A DNA stretch of 64,000 bases from assembly GCF_021497945.1 (NCBI RefSeq), contig NZ_CP046524.1, positions 1,880,086 through 1,944,085 on the forward strand. Direction: 5' to 3'. The translations under genes and the position numbers were made by a program. The notes beneath the pieces are model-generated. The model was not told the DNA's origin. It ran no database searches and saw only the letters and a program-made list of their open reading frames with translations. This document shows positions 17,540 through 24,952 of this stretch, in pieces (the stretch's first letter is position 1; each line of letters starts with the position of its first letter). This stretch comes from Streptococcus oralis (lineage in GTDB: Bacteria; Bacillota; Bacilli; Lactobacillales; Streptococcaceae).

Positions 17540-17553
17540 AAAAGTCCACAAAA
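17529..17553. repeat. Right attachment-site direct repeat (att)
   Basis: Partner of 8223-8247, with one difference. It spans the last codons and stop of the integrase; sequence to the right is host. Confidence 0.85.
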
Positions 17554-17586
17554 TAAAAAAAGCGATACATAAAACCCTTATGTATC
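17554..17586 (-). terminator. Terminator of the thi operon
   Basis: On the minus strand GATACATAA, loop GGGTT, TTATGTATC followed by GCTTTTTTTA. A 9-bp perfect stem 110 bp after the ATPase stop. Confidence 0.8.
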
Positions 17587-17602
17587 AACGATTATAGAAT
17601 GA

Positions 17603-17638
17603 TTTCGGTATAATTGACTATTATACCGAAATTTTTTT
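17603..17638 (+). terminator. Plus-strand terminator after the integrase
   Basis: TTTCGGTATAAT, 5-base loop, ATTATACCGAAA, then seven T. It lies outside the attachment repeat, so the integrase message ends in host-supplied sequence. Confidence 0.85.
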
Positions 17639-17695
17639 ATTTTTAAAAGAAAAAGGGCGCTGGTAAAGAATAATCTTCACTAACTCCCAATTTTT

Positions 17696-18424
17696 CTAAG
17701 TATTTAAGCCCAATTCTGCTAATATTTGTCGTTTGTAGGCAATTTTTTGGACTTCCTTGTCCTCACCTTCAGACCAGTCTAGTTTAATTTCTGAAACAAT
17801 TTGCCCGGGACGATTTTTCAAGATATAGATGCGGTCGCTGAGATTGAGGGCCTCTTCAATACTATGCGTAATGATGAGGGTCGTCAGTTGCAACTGCTTG
17901 TGAATCTCCAGATACCAAGCGTGAAGTTCCATCTTGGTCATCTCATCCAAGGCACTAAAGGCCTCATCCAAGAGAAAGAGCTTGTGTCCAAAAAGATAGG
18001 TGCGGAGTAAAGCTACACGCTGACGCATCCCACCACTGAGTTCATGAGGATACTTATCCCGTACAGCTGTCAGTTGGAAGGTCGCAAGGATTTCATCCGC
18101 TCGAGCAATGGCTTCTGCCTTATCGACCTTTTGAATCAAGAGGGGCAGGATGATATTGCCAAGCACCGTCTTGTGCTCCAAGAGGAGATCCTTTTGCAAC
18201 ATATAACTCACGCGCCCCTTGGGATTCTCCTCTCCATCAAGGACAATTCTACCTGACTGGACTTCTAAAATTCCAGCGATTAGATTAAAGAGAGTGGTCT
18301 TTCCAACACCACTGGGCCCTAGGATAGAAACTACTTCACCTGAAGTGACATGCAAGTTGATATCCTCTAAAATCTTTTCATTGTCGTAGGCATAGCTTAC
18401 CTGTTCTAGTCTAATTTCTGTCAT
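17696..18424 (-). CDS. ABC transporter ATP-binding protein, thiamine/pyrimidine precursor uptake
   Basis: 242 residues. Walker A GPSGVGKT, signature LSGGMRQR, Walker B LFLLDEAFSALD and H-loop ITHS are all present. It energises import with the adjacent permease and lipoprotein. Its ATG overlaps the preceding stop by 1 bp. The TPP riboswitch upstream and the NMT1-like binding protein indicate hydroxymethylpyrimidine or thiamine uptake, as in ThiXYZ systems. The substrate is inferred. Confidence 0.85.
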   Translation of the reverse strand: MTEIRLEQVSYAYDNEKILEDINLHVTSGEVVSILGPSGVGKTTLFNLIAGILEVQSGRIVLDGEENPKGRVSYMLQKDLLLEHKTVLGNIILPLLIQKVDKAEAIARADEILATFQLTAVRDKYPHELSGGMRQRVALLRTYLFGHKLFLLDEAFSALDEMTKMELHAWYLEIHKQLQLTTLIITHSIEEALNLSDRIYILKNRPGQIVSEIKLDWSEGEDKEVQKIAYKRQILAELGLNT

Positions 18425-19437
18425 TATTTTACAAATTCGTTAGTGAAGCCTTTATCAGTCAAGTCTTCTTTGAGGATACCATTTTCTTTATCCCATTTGT
18501 AGAAGGCATTCCAGCGGTCTGCATCAAATTGTCCCCATTTTTCCTTGTCGCTTGCGTATTCTTTTGACAAGTATTTTTGAGATTCGATGACAAAGTCACG
18601 TTTTTCCTTGAGTTCAGGTGCATTCTTTATGAGGATATCTGCAGCTTCTTCTGGATGTTCCATGGCATATTGGTAGCCTTTTTTGATGGCTTGGATGACT
18701 TTACGAGCTTCTTCTTTGTTGTCTTTGAGATAGTCGTTGTTTGCGATGATAACGGGTGAGTAGTAGTCAAACTCCTTGACATAGTCTTTTAAGTACATGA
18801 AGTTAGCATCTACGCCTTGAGATTTGGCAAGGATACCATCCCAACCGTAGTAAATCCAAGCAGTGTCAAAAACGCCATTGGCAATTGGTGTGATAGAGTT
18901 TGAGTCGTTGTTTGGTACTTTTTCAACCTTCTCAAAGTCTCCGCCTTGTGATTCTACCAAGGTTTTCAACATAGCAAGCTCCGTCGGGTCATTCCAAGTA
19001 CCGTATTTCTTACCAACCAAGTCCTTTGGACTGCTTACATTGTCAGATTTACGTGAGATGATCCCTGATGTATTGTGCTCAACGATAGCGGCAACGGCAG
19101 TGATTCCTGCCCCTTTTTCCAATTTCTTAGCCATGTAGTCTTGGAAATAGATAGCAAATGGTGCCTTGCCATTGATCACCAAGTCAGACGAGCTTTCTTC
19201 TGGTGGTAATTTCAAATCAACATCCACTCCAGCTTCTTTGAAATAACCTTTTTCCTTGGCAACATAAAGCCCCGTGTGGTTGGTATTTGGGGTCCAGTCT
19301 AGGATAAAGTCAATCTTTTTGACTTCTGCTTCTTTATTGTCCTTAGAAGCAGTTCCTTGGCCACAAGCCACAAGCACGACAGCTACAAAAGCCGTTACAA
19401 GCGTTAAAAACACTTTCCATGTTTTCTTCATTTTCAT
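18424..19437 (-). CDS. NMT1/THI5-like substrate-binding lipoprotein
   Basis: 337 residues. A signal peptide with lipobox VLVACG (Cys near 25) marks a membrane-anchored lipoprotein. FILDWTPNTNHTGLYVAKEKGYF is typical of the THI5/NMT1-like binding proteins that bind the thiamine pyrimidine precursor. It captures the substrate outside the membrane for the ABC importer. Second to last gene of the operon. Confidence 0.9.
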   Translation of the reverse strand: MKMKKTWKVFLTLVTAFVAVVLVACGQGTASKDNKEAEVKKIDFILDWTPNTNHTGLYVAKEKGYFKEAGVDVDLKLPPEESSSDLVINGKAPFAIYFQDYMAKKLEKGAGITAVAAIVEHNTSGIISRKSDNVSSPKDLVGKKYGTWNDPTELAMLKTLVESQGGDFEKVEKVPNNDSNSITPIANGVFDTAWIYYGWDGILAKSQGVDANFMYLKDYVKEFDYYSPVIIANNDYLKDNKEEARKVIQAIKKGYQYAMEHPEEAADILIKNAPELKEKRDFVIESQKYLSKEYASDKEKWGQFDADRWNAFYKWDKENGILKEDLTDKGFTNEFVK

Positions 19438-19469
19438 TTCCTCTTTTCTTTTTCTAAAACATCCTTATC

Positions 19470-20228
19470 TTAGGGACGTTTCCATTTAATCACATATTTT
19501 TCACTGATATCGACCAACTTCATACCGAGAAGGCTGATAATCGACACCAGAATAATAATGGCAAACATGGTATCATACTGAAACAGTTTCTTGGACTGAA
19601 TCATGTAAACACCTAGTCCTTCAAAGCCTCCCAACCACTCAGATACCACTGTTGTGATAAAAGCGTAGGAGACACTGACTCTCAGACCTGCATAAAAGTA
19701 GGGCAGACTAACCGGGATTTTAAAATGCCAAAGGATTTGCCAAGGGTTAGCACGCATCAGACTAAACAAGGTCAGCATATCCTTGTCACAATGCCTAAAA
19801 CCGTCTAAAATACTGACGATGATAGGGAAGGTTGTCGTCAAGATAATCAAGACAATCTTGGGCAAAATCCCATAACCTAGCCACAAGACCAAGATAGGGG
19901 CTATGGCAATGGTCGGGATAGTCTGGACAACCACCATCATAGGGTAAATCAAATCATTGAGCCAAGTCAGACTGTCCATAAGCACCGCCATAAGACAGGC
20001 AATCAAGACTCCTAAGACTAGTCCGAGTAAAGCCACTCTCAAGGTCGCCCAGCTATGGTGCCAGAGAAATTCTCTGTCACGAGCAAAGGCCTGGAGGATC
20101 TCAAGAGGAGTTGGCAGGATAAACTTGGGTAAAAGTTTGAATATTCCCGCTAACTGCCAGATTGACAAGACTCCTAGAAAGCCTAAAAGACTAATCTGTC
20201 GTCTCATCATACTTTTCAAGTTTCTCAT
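19470..20228 (-). CDS. ABC transporter permease (ThiX-like)
   Basis: 252 residues, six predicted transmembrane segments, with the EAA-like loop around HFKIPVSLPYFYAGLRVS. It forms the channel of the importer. The ATG 20228 overlaps the preceding gene by 38 bp; an alternative in-frame ATG at 20210 shortens the protein by six residues and has a weak SD (GAAAAG). The start is therefore uncertain, the function is not. Confidence 0.85.
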   Translation of the reverse strand: MRNLKSMMRRQISLLGFLGVLSIWQLAGIFKLLPKFILPTPLEILQAFARDREFLWHHSWATLRVALLGLVLGVLIACLMAVLMDSLTWLNDLIYPMMVVVQTIPTIAIAPILVLWLGYGILPKIVLIILTTTFPIIVSILDGFRHCDKDMLTLFSLMRANPWQILWHFKIPVSLPYFYAGLRVSVSYAFITTVVSEWLGGFEGLGVYMIQSKKLFQYDTMFAIIILVSIISLLGMKLVDISEKYVIKWKRP

Positions 20229-20481
20229 CGATGCTTAAAATCTCTCCTATATTTATTTTGACATTGGCAAAGACATTATCTGCTTCCTGCCCTGCCACTT
20301 CTAGCGCTTCTTTGAGAATACGCATAAGCTCATCAAACTCCCCTTCCAAGACCGTTTCAAAGGGTGTCACCACCATGGTCACAGATTGAGCTTGCAGATA
20401 AGCAATAACCTGATCGATAATAGCAATCCGGTCAATCCCCTGTGATAGGGGCAAGACTTGCAAGGCAATGCTTGCTTTCAT
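20191..20481 (-). CDS. MTH1187/YkoF-type thiamine-binding protein
   Basis: 96 residues, similar to the MTH1187 family that binds thiamine (MKASIALQVLPLSQGIDR, then VTPFETVLEGEFDELM). AGGAGG is 6 bp before the ATG. It is the first gene after the riboswitch. A role in handling thiamine or pyrimidine intracellularly is inferred from the family and position. Confidence 0.85.
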   Translation of the reverse strand: MKASIALQVLPLSQGIDRIAIIDQVIAYLQAQSVTMVVTPFETVLEGEFDELMRILKEALEVAGQEADNVFANVKINIGEILSIDEKLEKYDETTD

Positions 20482-20523
20482 AAAAACCTCCTCTTCTCAG
20501 GCTTCCTTTTGACAAAAAGAAAA

Positions 20524-20545
20524 CCCCTTCCATATACGGAAAAGG
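20524..20545 (-). terminator. Riboswitch expression-platform terminator
   Basis: On the minus strand CCTTTTCC, loop GTATAT, GGAAGGGG (two G-U) followed by TTTTCTTTTT. It sits between the aptamer and the first gene, so TPP binding would favour termination. Confidence 0.8.
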
Positions 20546-20555
20546 TGCAGAATTC

Positions 20556-20650
20556 GGCTAAGTATCCTTTCCTACGCTGGCATTACCCAGATCAGGTGCG
20601 GTCGAAGTTTAACACTTCCTCTCAGACTGTACACAGACTCCCGTATCTTA
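20556..20650 (-). promoter_or_regulatory. TPP riboswitch (thi box)
   Basis: On the minus strand the conserved segments CTGAGAGG, then GACCGC, ACCTGATCTGGGTAATGCCA and GCGTAGGA are present in the order of the TPP aptamer. It lies directly upstream of the thiamine-binding/ABC operon and is followed by a terminator hairpin. High thiamine pyrophosphate should stop expression. Confidence 0.95.
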
Positions 20651-20659
20651 TATGGACAT

Positions 20660-20688
20660 ATGATAACGCAAAACAAGTAAGATGTCAA
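20660..20688 (-). promoter_or_regulatory. Promoter of the thi operon
   Basis: -35 TTGACA (20683-20688), 17-bp spacer, -10 TATCAT (20660-20665), just upstream of the riboswitch. Confidence 0.8.
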
Positions 20689-20717
20689 GGAAACTGCTTA
20701 CAGAAAATCTTGAAAAA

Positions 20718-20744
20718 GAGTTTGAAGGCAAGTACTTCAAACTC
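20718..20744 (-). terminator. Terminator of polA
   Basis: On the minus strand GAGTTTGAAG, loop TACTTGC, CTTCAAACTC, then TTTTTC; 10-bp perfect stem 14 bp after the polA stop. Confidence 0.9.
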
Positions 20745-20757
20745 TATCATAGCTTTC

Positions 20758-23391
20758 TTATTTGGCCTCGTACCAGGTTGCTCCTTCATTTTCATCTGCG
20801 ATGAGCGGGACACTGAGCTGGATGGCTTCTTCCATGGTTTGTTTCACCAGTACTTTGACGGCTGCTAGTTCTGATTTCGGAACTTCAAGGACAATCTCAT
20901 CGTGCACTTGCAACAGCATCTTGGTCTGATAGCCACCTGCTACTAAAGCTTTGTCTAGCTGGATCATAGCAATCTTGAGAATATCTGCTGCTGAGCCCTG
21001 GATAGGAGAGTTAATGGCTGTACGCTCTGCAAAACCACGAATGTTGAAGTTGCGCGAATTGATATCCGGCAACTCACGACGACGCTTGAAGAGGGTCTCT
21101 ACATAGCCCTTATCACGCGCCTCACGCACCACCTCATCCATGTAGTTTTTAATACCTGGGAAGCGTTCAAAGTAAGTATCAATGTAGGCTTTTGCTTCCT
21201 TACGGCTGATGCCTAGATTATTAGACAAGCCAAAATCTGAAATTCCGTAAACCACTCCGAAGTTAACCGCCTTAGCATTACGACGGTCGTTTGGAGTCAC
21301 ATCCTCAGGGCGTTCAATTCCAAAGACCCGCATGGCCGTCGAGGTATGGATATCTGCTCCCTCTTGAAAGGCCTTAATCAAGTGCTCATCTTTAGAGATA
21401 TGTGCCAAAACGCGCAATTCAATCTGCGAATAGTCCGAGCTGAGCAGCACGCTATCCTCCCACTCAGGCACAAAAGCCTTACGAATGAGACGGCCTTGTT
21501 CCAAACGAACAGGAATATTTTGCAAGTTTGGATCTACACTAGACAAACGCCCAGTCTGAGTCAAATCCTGCACATAGCGCGTGTGGATCTTGCCATCATC
21601 CAAGATCCAGTCCTGCAAGCCAATCACATAGGTAGACTGAATCTTAGCAATTTGACGGTAATCGAGGATTCTCTTGACGATTGGTGCAATAGGAGCTAGA
21701 CGCTCTAGCACATCCACGGCTGTCGAGTAACCTGTCTTGGTTTTCTTAGTGTACTCTAGAGGAAGACCCAGTTTTTCAAAGAGAAGCACCCCCAACTGCT
21801 TAGGAGAATTGATATTAAACTCCTCACCAGCTAACTCGTAGATTTCTTGAGTGAGTTGCTCAATGACGACCTCATTTTCAGCCTGCATCCCAAGCAGAGT
21901 TTCTTTTTTGACCTTGATCCCAGCAATTTCCATCTTAGCAAGGACAAAAGCCAGAGGTTGCTCCATGTCATAGAGGAGATCTAACTGTCCATGTTCACTG
22001 AGTTTTTCAAGCAAAACAGGCTCTGTCTCAACCAAAACAGCAACCTTGCGAGCCAAGTGCTCCAAGAATTTCTCTCGTTCAGGGATGGCTTTCTTGACCC
22101 CCTTACCGTAGAAAATCTCATCATCAGCCAAATAAGTTTGGCCATAGAGATTCGCAATGGTTGAAATTTCATTGTTCTCGACTGTTGAGAGTAAGTATTT
22201 GGCCAAGCGACTATCAAAAGCAGGGGCCTGCAGGTTCAAGTCCAAACGATTTAAAAGAACCTTCGCTTTTTTAAAGTCATACACTTTCAGAGGTGTTTTT
22301 TCTAAAAATTCCTTGAGAATCGGCTCCTGCAAGAGCTCAAGTTTGTCTGTAGCGTAAAGTTTATCTCCACAGGACCAGGCAAAGCCAACCAAGTCATCTG
22401 TATGATAGTTTTCCCCAAAAAGTTCAAAGTGGAAGATAGAGTCCGCACTCAGCATGTCTTGACTGACGTGGTCAACGATAGTGAAGTCCAACCTCTCAGC
22501 CACATCAGCTGACGAAATATTTAAAGCTTGTTTGAGCTGTTTGAAGCCCATCTCATCGTAGAATTTCCCGAGATTTTCCACATCTGGACCATTATAGACC
22601 AAATCATCAAGGCCAATCTCAATTGGTGCCTGAGTCTCAATGGTCGTCAACGTTTTAGATAGAAAGGCTTGTTCCTTGTCATTGATGAGATTTTCCTTCA
22701 TCTTAGAAGCCTTCATCCCATCGATATTTTCATAAATACCCTCTAGCGAGCCGTGTTCTAGTAAGAGCTTGATACCCGTCTTTTCACCAATCTTAGTGAC
22801 GCCTGGGATATTATCTGATTTGTCTCCCATCAGGGCCTTGAGATCGATAAACTGAGCTGGTGTGAGGCCCATCTTTTCCATGAGGTAATCTGGTGTAAAG
22901 GCCTCAAACTCAGCCACACCTTTCTTGGAAATCTCAACCACCGTATGCTCATCCGTCAACTGGATCAAATCCTTATCTCCGCTAACGATTGTCACATCAA
23001 AAGAATCCTTCTCAGCCAAGCGACCTAGGGTCCCGATGATATCATCTGCTTCATACTGGGCCAACTCATAGTGGCGAATCCCAAGATGATCTAGCAACTC
23101 ACGAATGAAGGGAAATTGCTCACGAAACTCATCTGGAGTTTTAGCACGACCACCTTTGTAGTCTGCATACATCTCTGTTCGGAAAGTCGTCTTACCTGCA
23201 TCAAAAGCTACCAAAACATGACTGGGCTCAACACGCTCCAAGACGTGATTCAACATGAGTTGAAAGCCATAGATTGCATTGGTATGAAGTCCATTAGCAT
23301 TTTTAAAACGATCCAACTGCTGATAGAGCGCAAAAAAAGCTCGAAAAGCAACTGAAGATCCATCAATTAATAATAATTTTTTCTTGTCCAT
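20758..23391 (-). CDS. polA: DNA polymerase I
   Basis: 877 residues from ATG 23391 (MDKKKLLLIDGSSVAFRAFF); an upstream in-frame start at 23427 adds a non-conserved tail. The 5'-3' exonuclease domain (about 1-290) contains YEADDIIGTL and GDKSDNIPGV. The middle 3'-5' exonuclease-like domain lacks a clear set of catalytic acids, as expected for many Gram-positive Pol I. The polymerase domain has LLSSDYSQIELRVLAHIS, RRNAKAVNFGVVYG and VHDEIVLEV. It fills gaps and removes primers in replication and repair. In pneumococcus polA lies on the other side of the origin, so its place here is notable. Confidence 0.96.
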   Translation of the reverse strand: MDKKKLLLIDGSSVAFRAFFALYQQLDRFKNANGLHTNAIYGFQLMLNHVLERVEPSHVLVAFDAGKTTFRTEMYADYKGGRAKTPDEFREQFPFIRELLDHLGIRHYELAQYEADDIIGTLGRLAEKDSFDVTIVSGDKDLIQLTDEHTVVEISKKGVAEFEAFTPDYLMEKMGLTPAQFIDLKALMGDKSDNIPGVTKIGEKTGIKLLLEHGSLEGIYENIDGMKASKMKENLINDKEQAFLSKTLTTIETQAPIEIGLDDLVYNGPDVENLGKFYDEMGFKQLKQALNISSADVAERLDFTIVDHVSQDMLSADSIFHFELFGENYHTDDLVGFAWSCGDKLYATDKLELLQEPILKEFLEKTPLKVYDFKKAKVLLNRLDLNLQAPAFDSRLAKYLLSTVENNEISTIANLYGQTYLADDEIFYGKGVKKAIPEREKFLEHLARKVAVLVETEPVLLEKLSEHGQLDLLYDMEQPLAFVLAKMEIAGIKVKKETLLGMQAENEVVIEQLTQEIYELAGEEFNINSPKQLGVLLFEKLGLPLEYTKKTKTGYSTAVDVLERLAPIAPIVKRILDYRQIAKIQSTYVIGLQDWILDDGKIHTRYVQDLTQTGRLSSVDPNLQNIPVRLEQGRLIRKAFVPEWEDSVLLSSDYSQIELRVLAHISKDEHLIKAFQEGADIHTSTAMRVFGIERPEDVTPNDRRNAKAVNFGVVYGISDFGLSNNLGISRKEAKAYIDTYFERFPGIKNYMDEVVREARDKGYVETLFKRRRELPDINSRNFNIRGFAERTAINSPIQGSAADILKIAMIQLDKALVAGGYQTKMLLQVHDEIVLEVPKSELAAVKVLVKQTMEEAIQLSVPLIADENEGATWYEAK

Positions 23392-23475
23392 ACACCCATT
23401 ATAAAGGAAAGAGGGGAAAAATACCATCGGAAAGAATAGGCAAATGGTAGTGAAGTCCTCTTTTTTATATTCTTT

Positions 23476-24585
23476 CTAGATTCTAGCTCCATTACTATCC
23501 ACTCGATAGCCATCCACAGTAGTATTCACTGCTAAAGCCCCTGAAGCATTGACGTAGTAAGATTTTCCGCCTACTTGGAACCACTGGCTAGACTTCATAG
23601 CCCCTGAACTCTCCAAATAATACCATGTTCCATTTTCCTTGAGCCATCCTGTCTGCATCTCCCCTGATGTCTTTAGATAGTACCAATGCGAGTCATCCTT
23701 TACCCAACCTGTTGACATAGTCCCGTTTTCTTTGAAGTGATACCAACTGCCATTTATTTTCTTCCAACCAGTTGCGAGTTTCCCGTTCTCACGGTAATTC
23801 CAAATACCGTTTTGCTTCTTCCAACCATTCTCCACCGATCCTGTTTCCGTATACTGGACGTATCTTCTCGTTCCACTATAGGATAGGTAACTAAGCCACT
23901 TATAACCTTCCTTTTCTACGATTTGATCGTAGCTAACATTTTCACCAGGATAGTAGTAGTCAATAACTTGTGCTGTACTTGACGGCTGGTTTCGAATGGC
24001 AGACTTTTGAGTAAACGTATGAGTCCCACTAGACGCCAACCCTGACCTGATAGGATTTCCAGTTCTACCACCATTCCCTACCAAGTCCTTAAAATGGATA
24101 AAGCCTGTCATAGAGCTAGCTTTTACGCTGCGACGATTGTATTTCTCCCTAACTCCATAGTTATACTCTTCGATCTCAATCGTATCCCCTGATACATTTG
24201 ATACCCAGGCCACGTGCCCATAATAACCTTCTGTCGACCAAGCAATTGAACCAATTTCTGGCTTGCTGTCAACACGGTAGCCTTCTCGCCTTGCGCGGTG
24301 CCCCCATTCATTTGCATTTCCATAAGCAGGCGGGATCTCAAAGCCATTCACACTACTCAAACGAAAGGCTGCAAAAGACGTACACTGGCGAGAGTACATT
24401 CGCCATTGATCGATTTCAACACTACCATTTTTGTAGTGAAGCGGATAGTCATCTCCACGCGCTACACTGTCGGCCTGAACCGATTCCCCACCAAACAAAA
24501 AGGTACTCGTAATGAACAAAGTAGCCAGCCCTACACTCAACTGAGTACATCCACTCTTCTTAACTCCTGATTTAAAAAACGTCAT
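23476..24585 (-). CDS. cbpD: Competence-induced choline-binding murein hydrolase CbpD
   Basis: 369 residues: signal peptide (about 1-40), CHAP amidase/endopeptidase domain with Cys68 (RQCTSF) and His124 (YYGHVAWV), one SH3-like segment (about 188-250) and four or five choline-binding repeats (GWKKINGSWYHF, GWVKDDSHWYYL, GWLKENGTWYYL, then SQWFQVGGKSYYV). It is released during competence to lyse non-competent relatives (fratricide). As I recall pneumococcal CbpD has two SH3b domains and about 448 residues, so this one is shorter. A ComX-like box lies upstream. Confidence 0.92.
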   Translation of the reverse strand: MTFFKSGVKKSGCTQLSVGLATLFITSTFLFGGESVQADSVARGDDYPLHYKNGSVEIDQWRMYSRQCTSFAAFRLSSVNGFEIPPAYGNANEWGHRARREGYRVDSKPEIGSIAWSTEGYYGHVAWVSNVSGDTIEIEEYNYGVREKYNRRSVKASSMTGFIHFKDLVGNGGRTGNPIRSGLASSGTHTFTQKSAIRNQPSSTAQVIDYYYPGENVSYDQIVEKEGYKWLSYLSYSGTRRYVQYTETGSVENGWKKQNGIWNYRENGKLATGWKKINGSWYHFKENGTMSTGWVKDDSHWYYLKTSGEMQTGWLKENGTWYYLESSGAMKSSQWFQVGGKSYYVNASGALAVNTTVDGYRVDSNGARI

Positions 24586-24632
24586 TCATTCTCCTTAATA
24601 ATATAAATTTCCGAGGTTACCCTCGTTTATAC

Positions 24633-24640
24633 TATTCGGG
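24633..24640 (-). promoter_or_regulatory. Degenerate ComX (cin/combox) element of cbpD
   Basis: CCCGAATA on the minus strand preceded by a T-rich stretch; it matches 6 of 8 bases of TACGAATA. It lies 47 bp upstream of the cbpD start and next to the terminator of the preceding gene. Confidence 0.65.
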
Positions 24641-24648
24641 AGAAAAAG

Positions 24649-24671
24649 AAAAAAGTGAGCAAAGCTCACTT
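24649..24671 (-). terminator. Terminator of the rplI-dnaB-veg segment
   Basis: On the minus strand AAGTGAGC, TTT, GCTCACTT, then TTTTCTTTTTC, 5 bp after the veg-like stop. Its T-tract runs into the T-rich stretch preceding the cbpD combox. Confidence 0.85.
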
Positions 24672-24675
24672 CATT

Positions 24676-24951
24676 TTAGGATTCTTCGTCTAGATAGCGA
24701 ATCAAGTTCTTTTCTGTCAAGATATCTGAGTAGGTGAAGGATTCAACGTAAACATTAGCTTGTTTATCTCCCTCAACATCCCCAAATTCAACGATAAATA
24801 GGGATGGATAAACCTCAATTAACTTACCCAATCTATTTTTTTGGCGCTTACGGCCATTCTCCAAAGTCATTTCAACGACTTGTCCCTCATGCGCCTTGAT
24901 CTCTTCTTTGATTTTTTTCATCTTGGCTACATCTGTAAATGCATCTGACAT
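24676..24951 (-). CDS. veg: Veg family protein
   Basis: 91 residues. The pattern VVEMTLENGRKRQKNRLGKLIEVYPSLFIVE (seen in parts) is that of the Veg family, small conserved Firmicutes proteins; in Bacillus Veg stimulates biofilm gene expression. Its start follows the dnaB stop by 1 bp, so it belongs to the same operon. The function in streptococci is not established. Confidence 0.85.
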   Translation of the reverse strand: MSDAFTDVAKMKKIKEEIKAHEGQVVEMTLENGRKRQKNRLGKLIEVYPSLFIVEFGDVEGDKQANVYVESFTYSDILTEKNLIRYLDEES

Positions 24952-24952
24952 C

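Larger units (their letters stand above)
8223..17553. mobile_element. Integrated satellite element (phage-inducible chromosomal island-like)
   Basis: A 9.3 kb block inserted between ctsR and the thi operon, bounded by a 25-bp direct repeat (24/25 identical). The plus arm has a repressor and a tyrosine integrase; the divergent minus arm has a Cro-like regulator, small proteins, a VirE-like P-loop protein, an HK97-type major capsid protein and a protein of unknown function. Lysis, tail, portal and terminase genes are absent. In pneumococcus, ctsR and the thi ATPase gene are adjacent (SP_2195, SP_2196), which supports insertion here. Mobility is inferred; no excision is observed. Confidence 0.85.
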
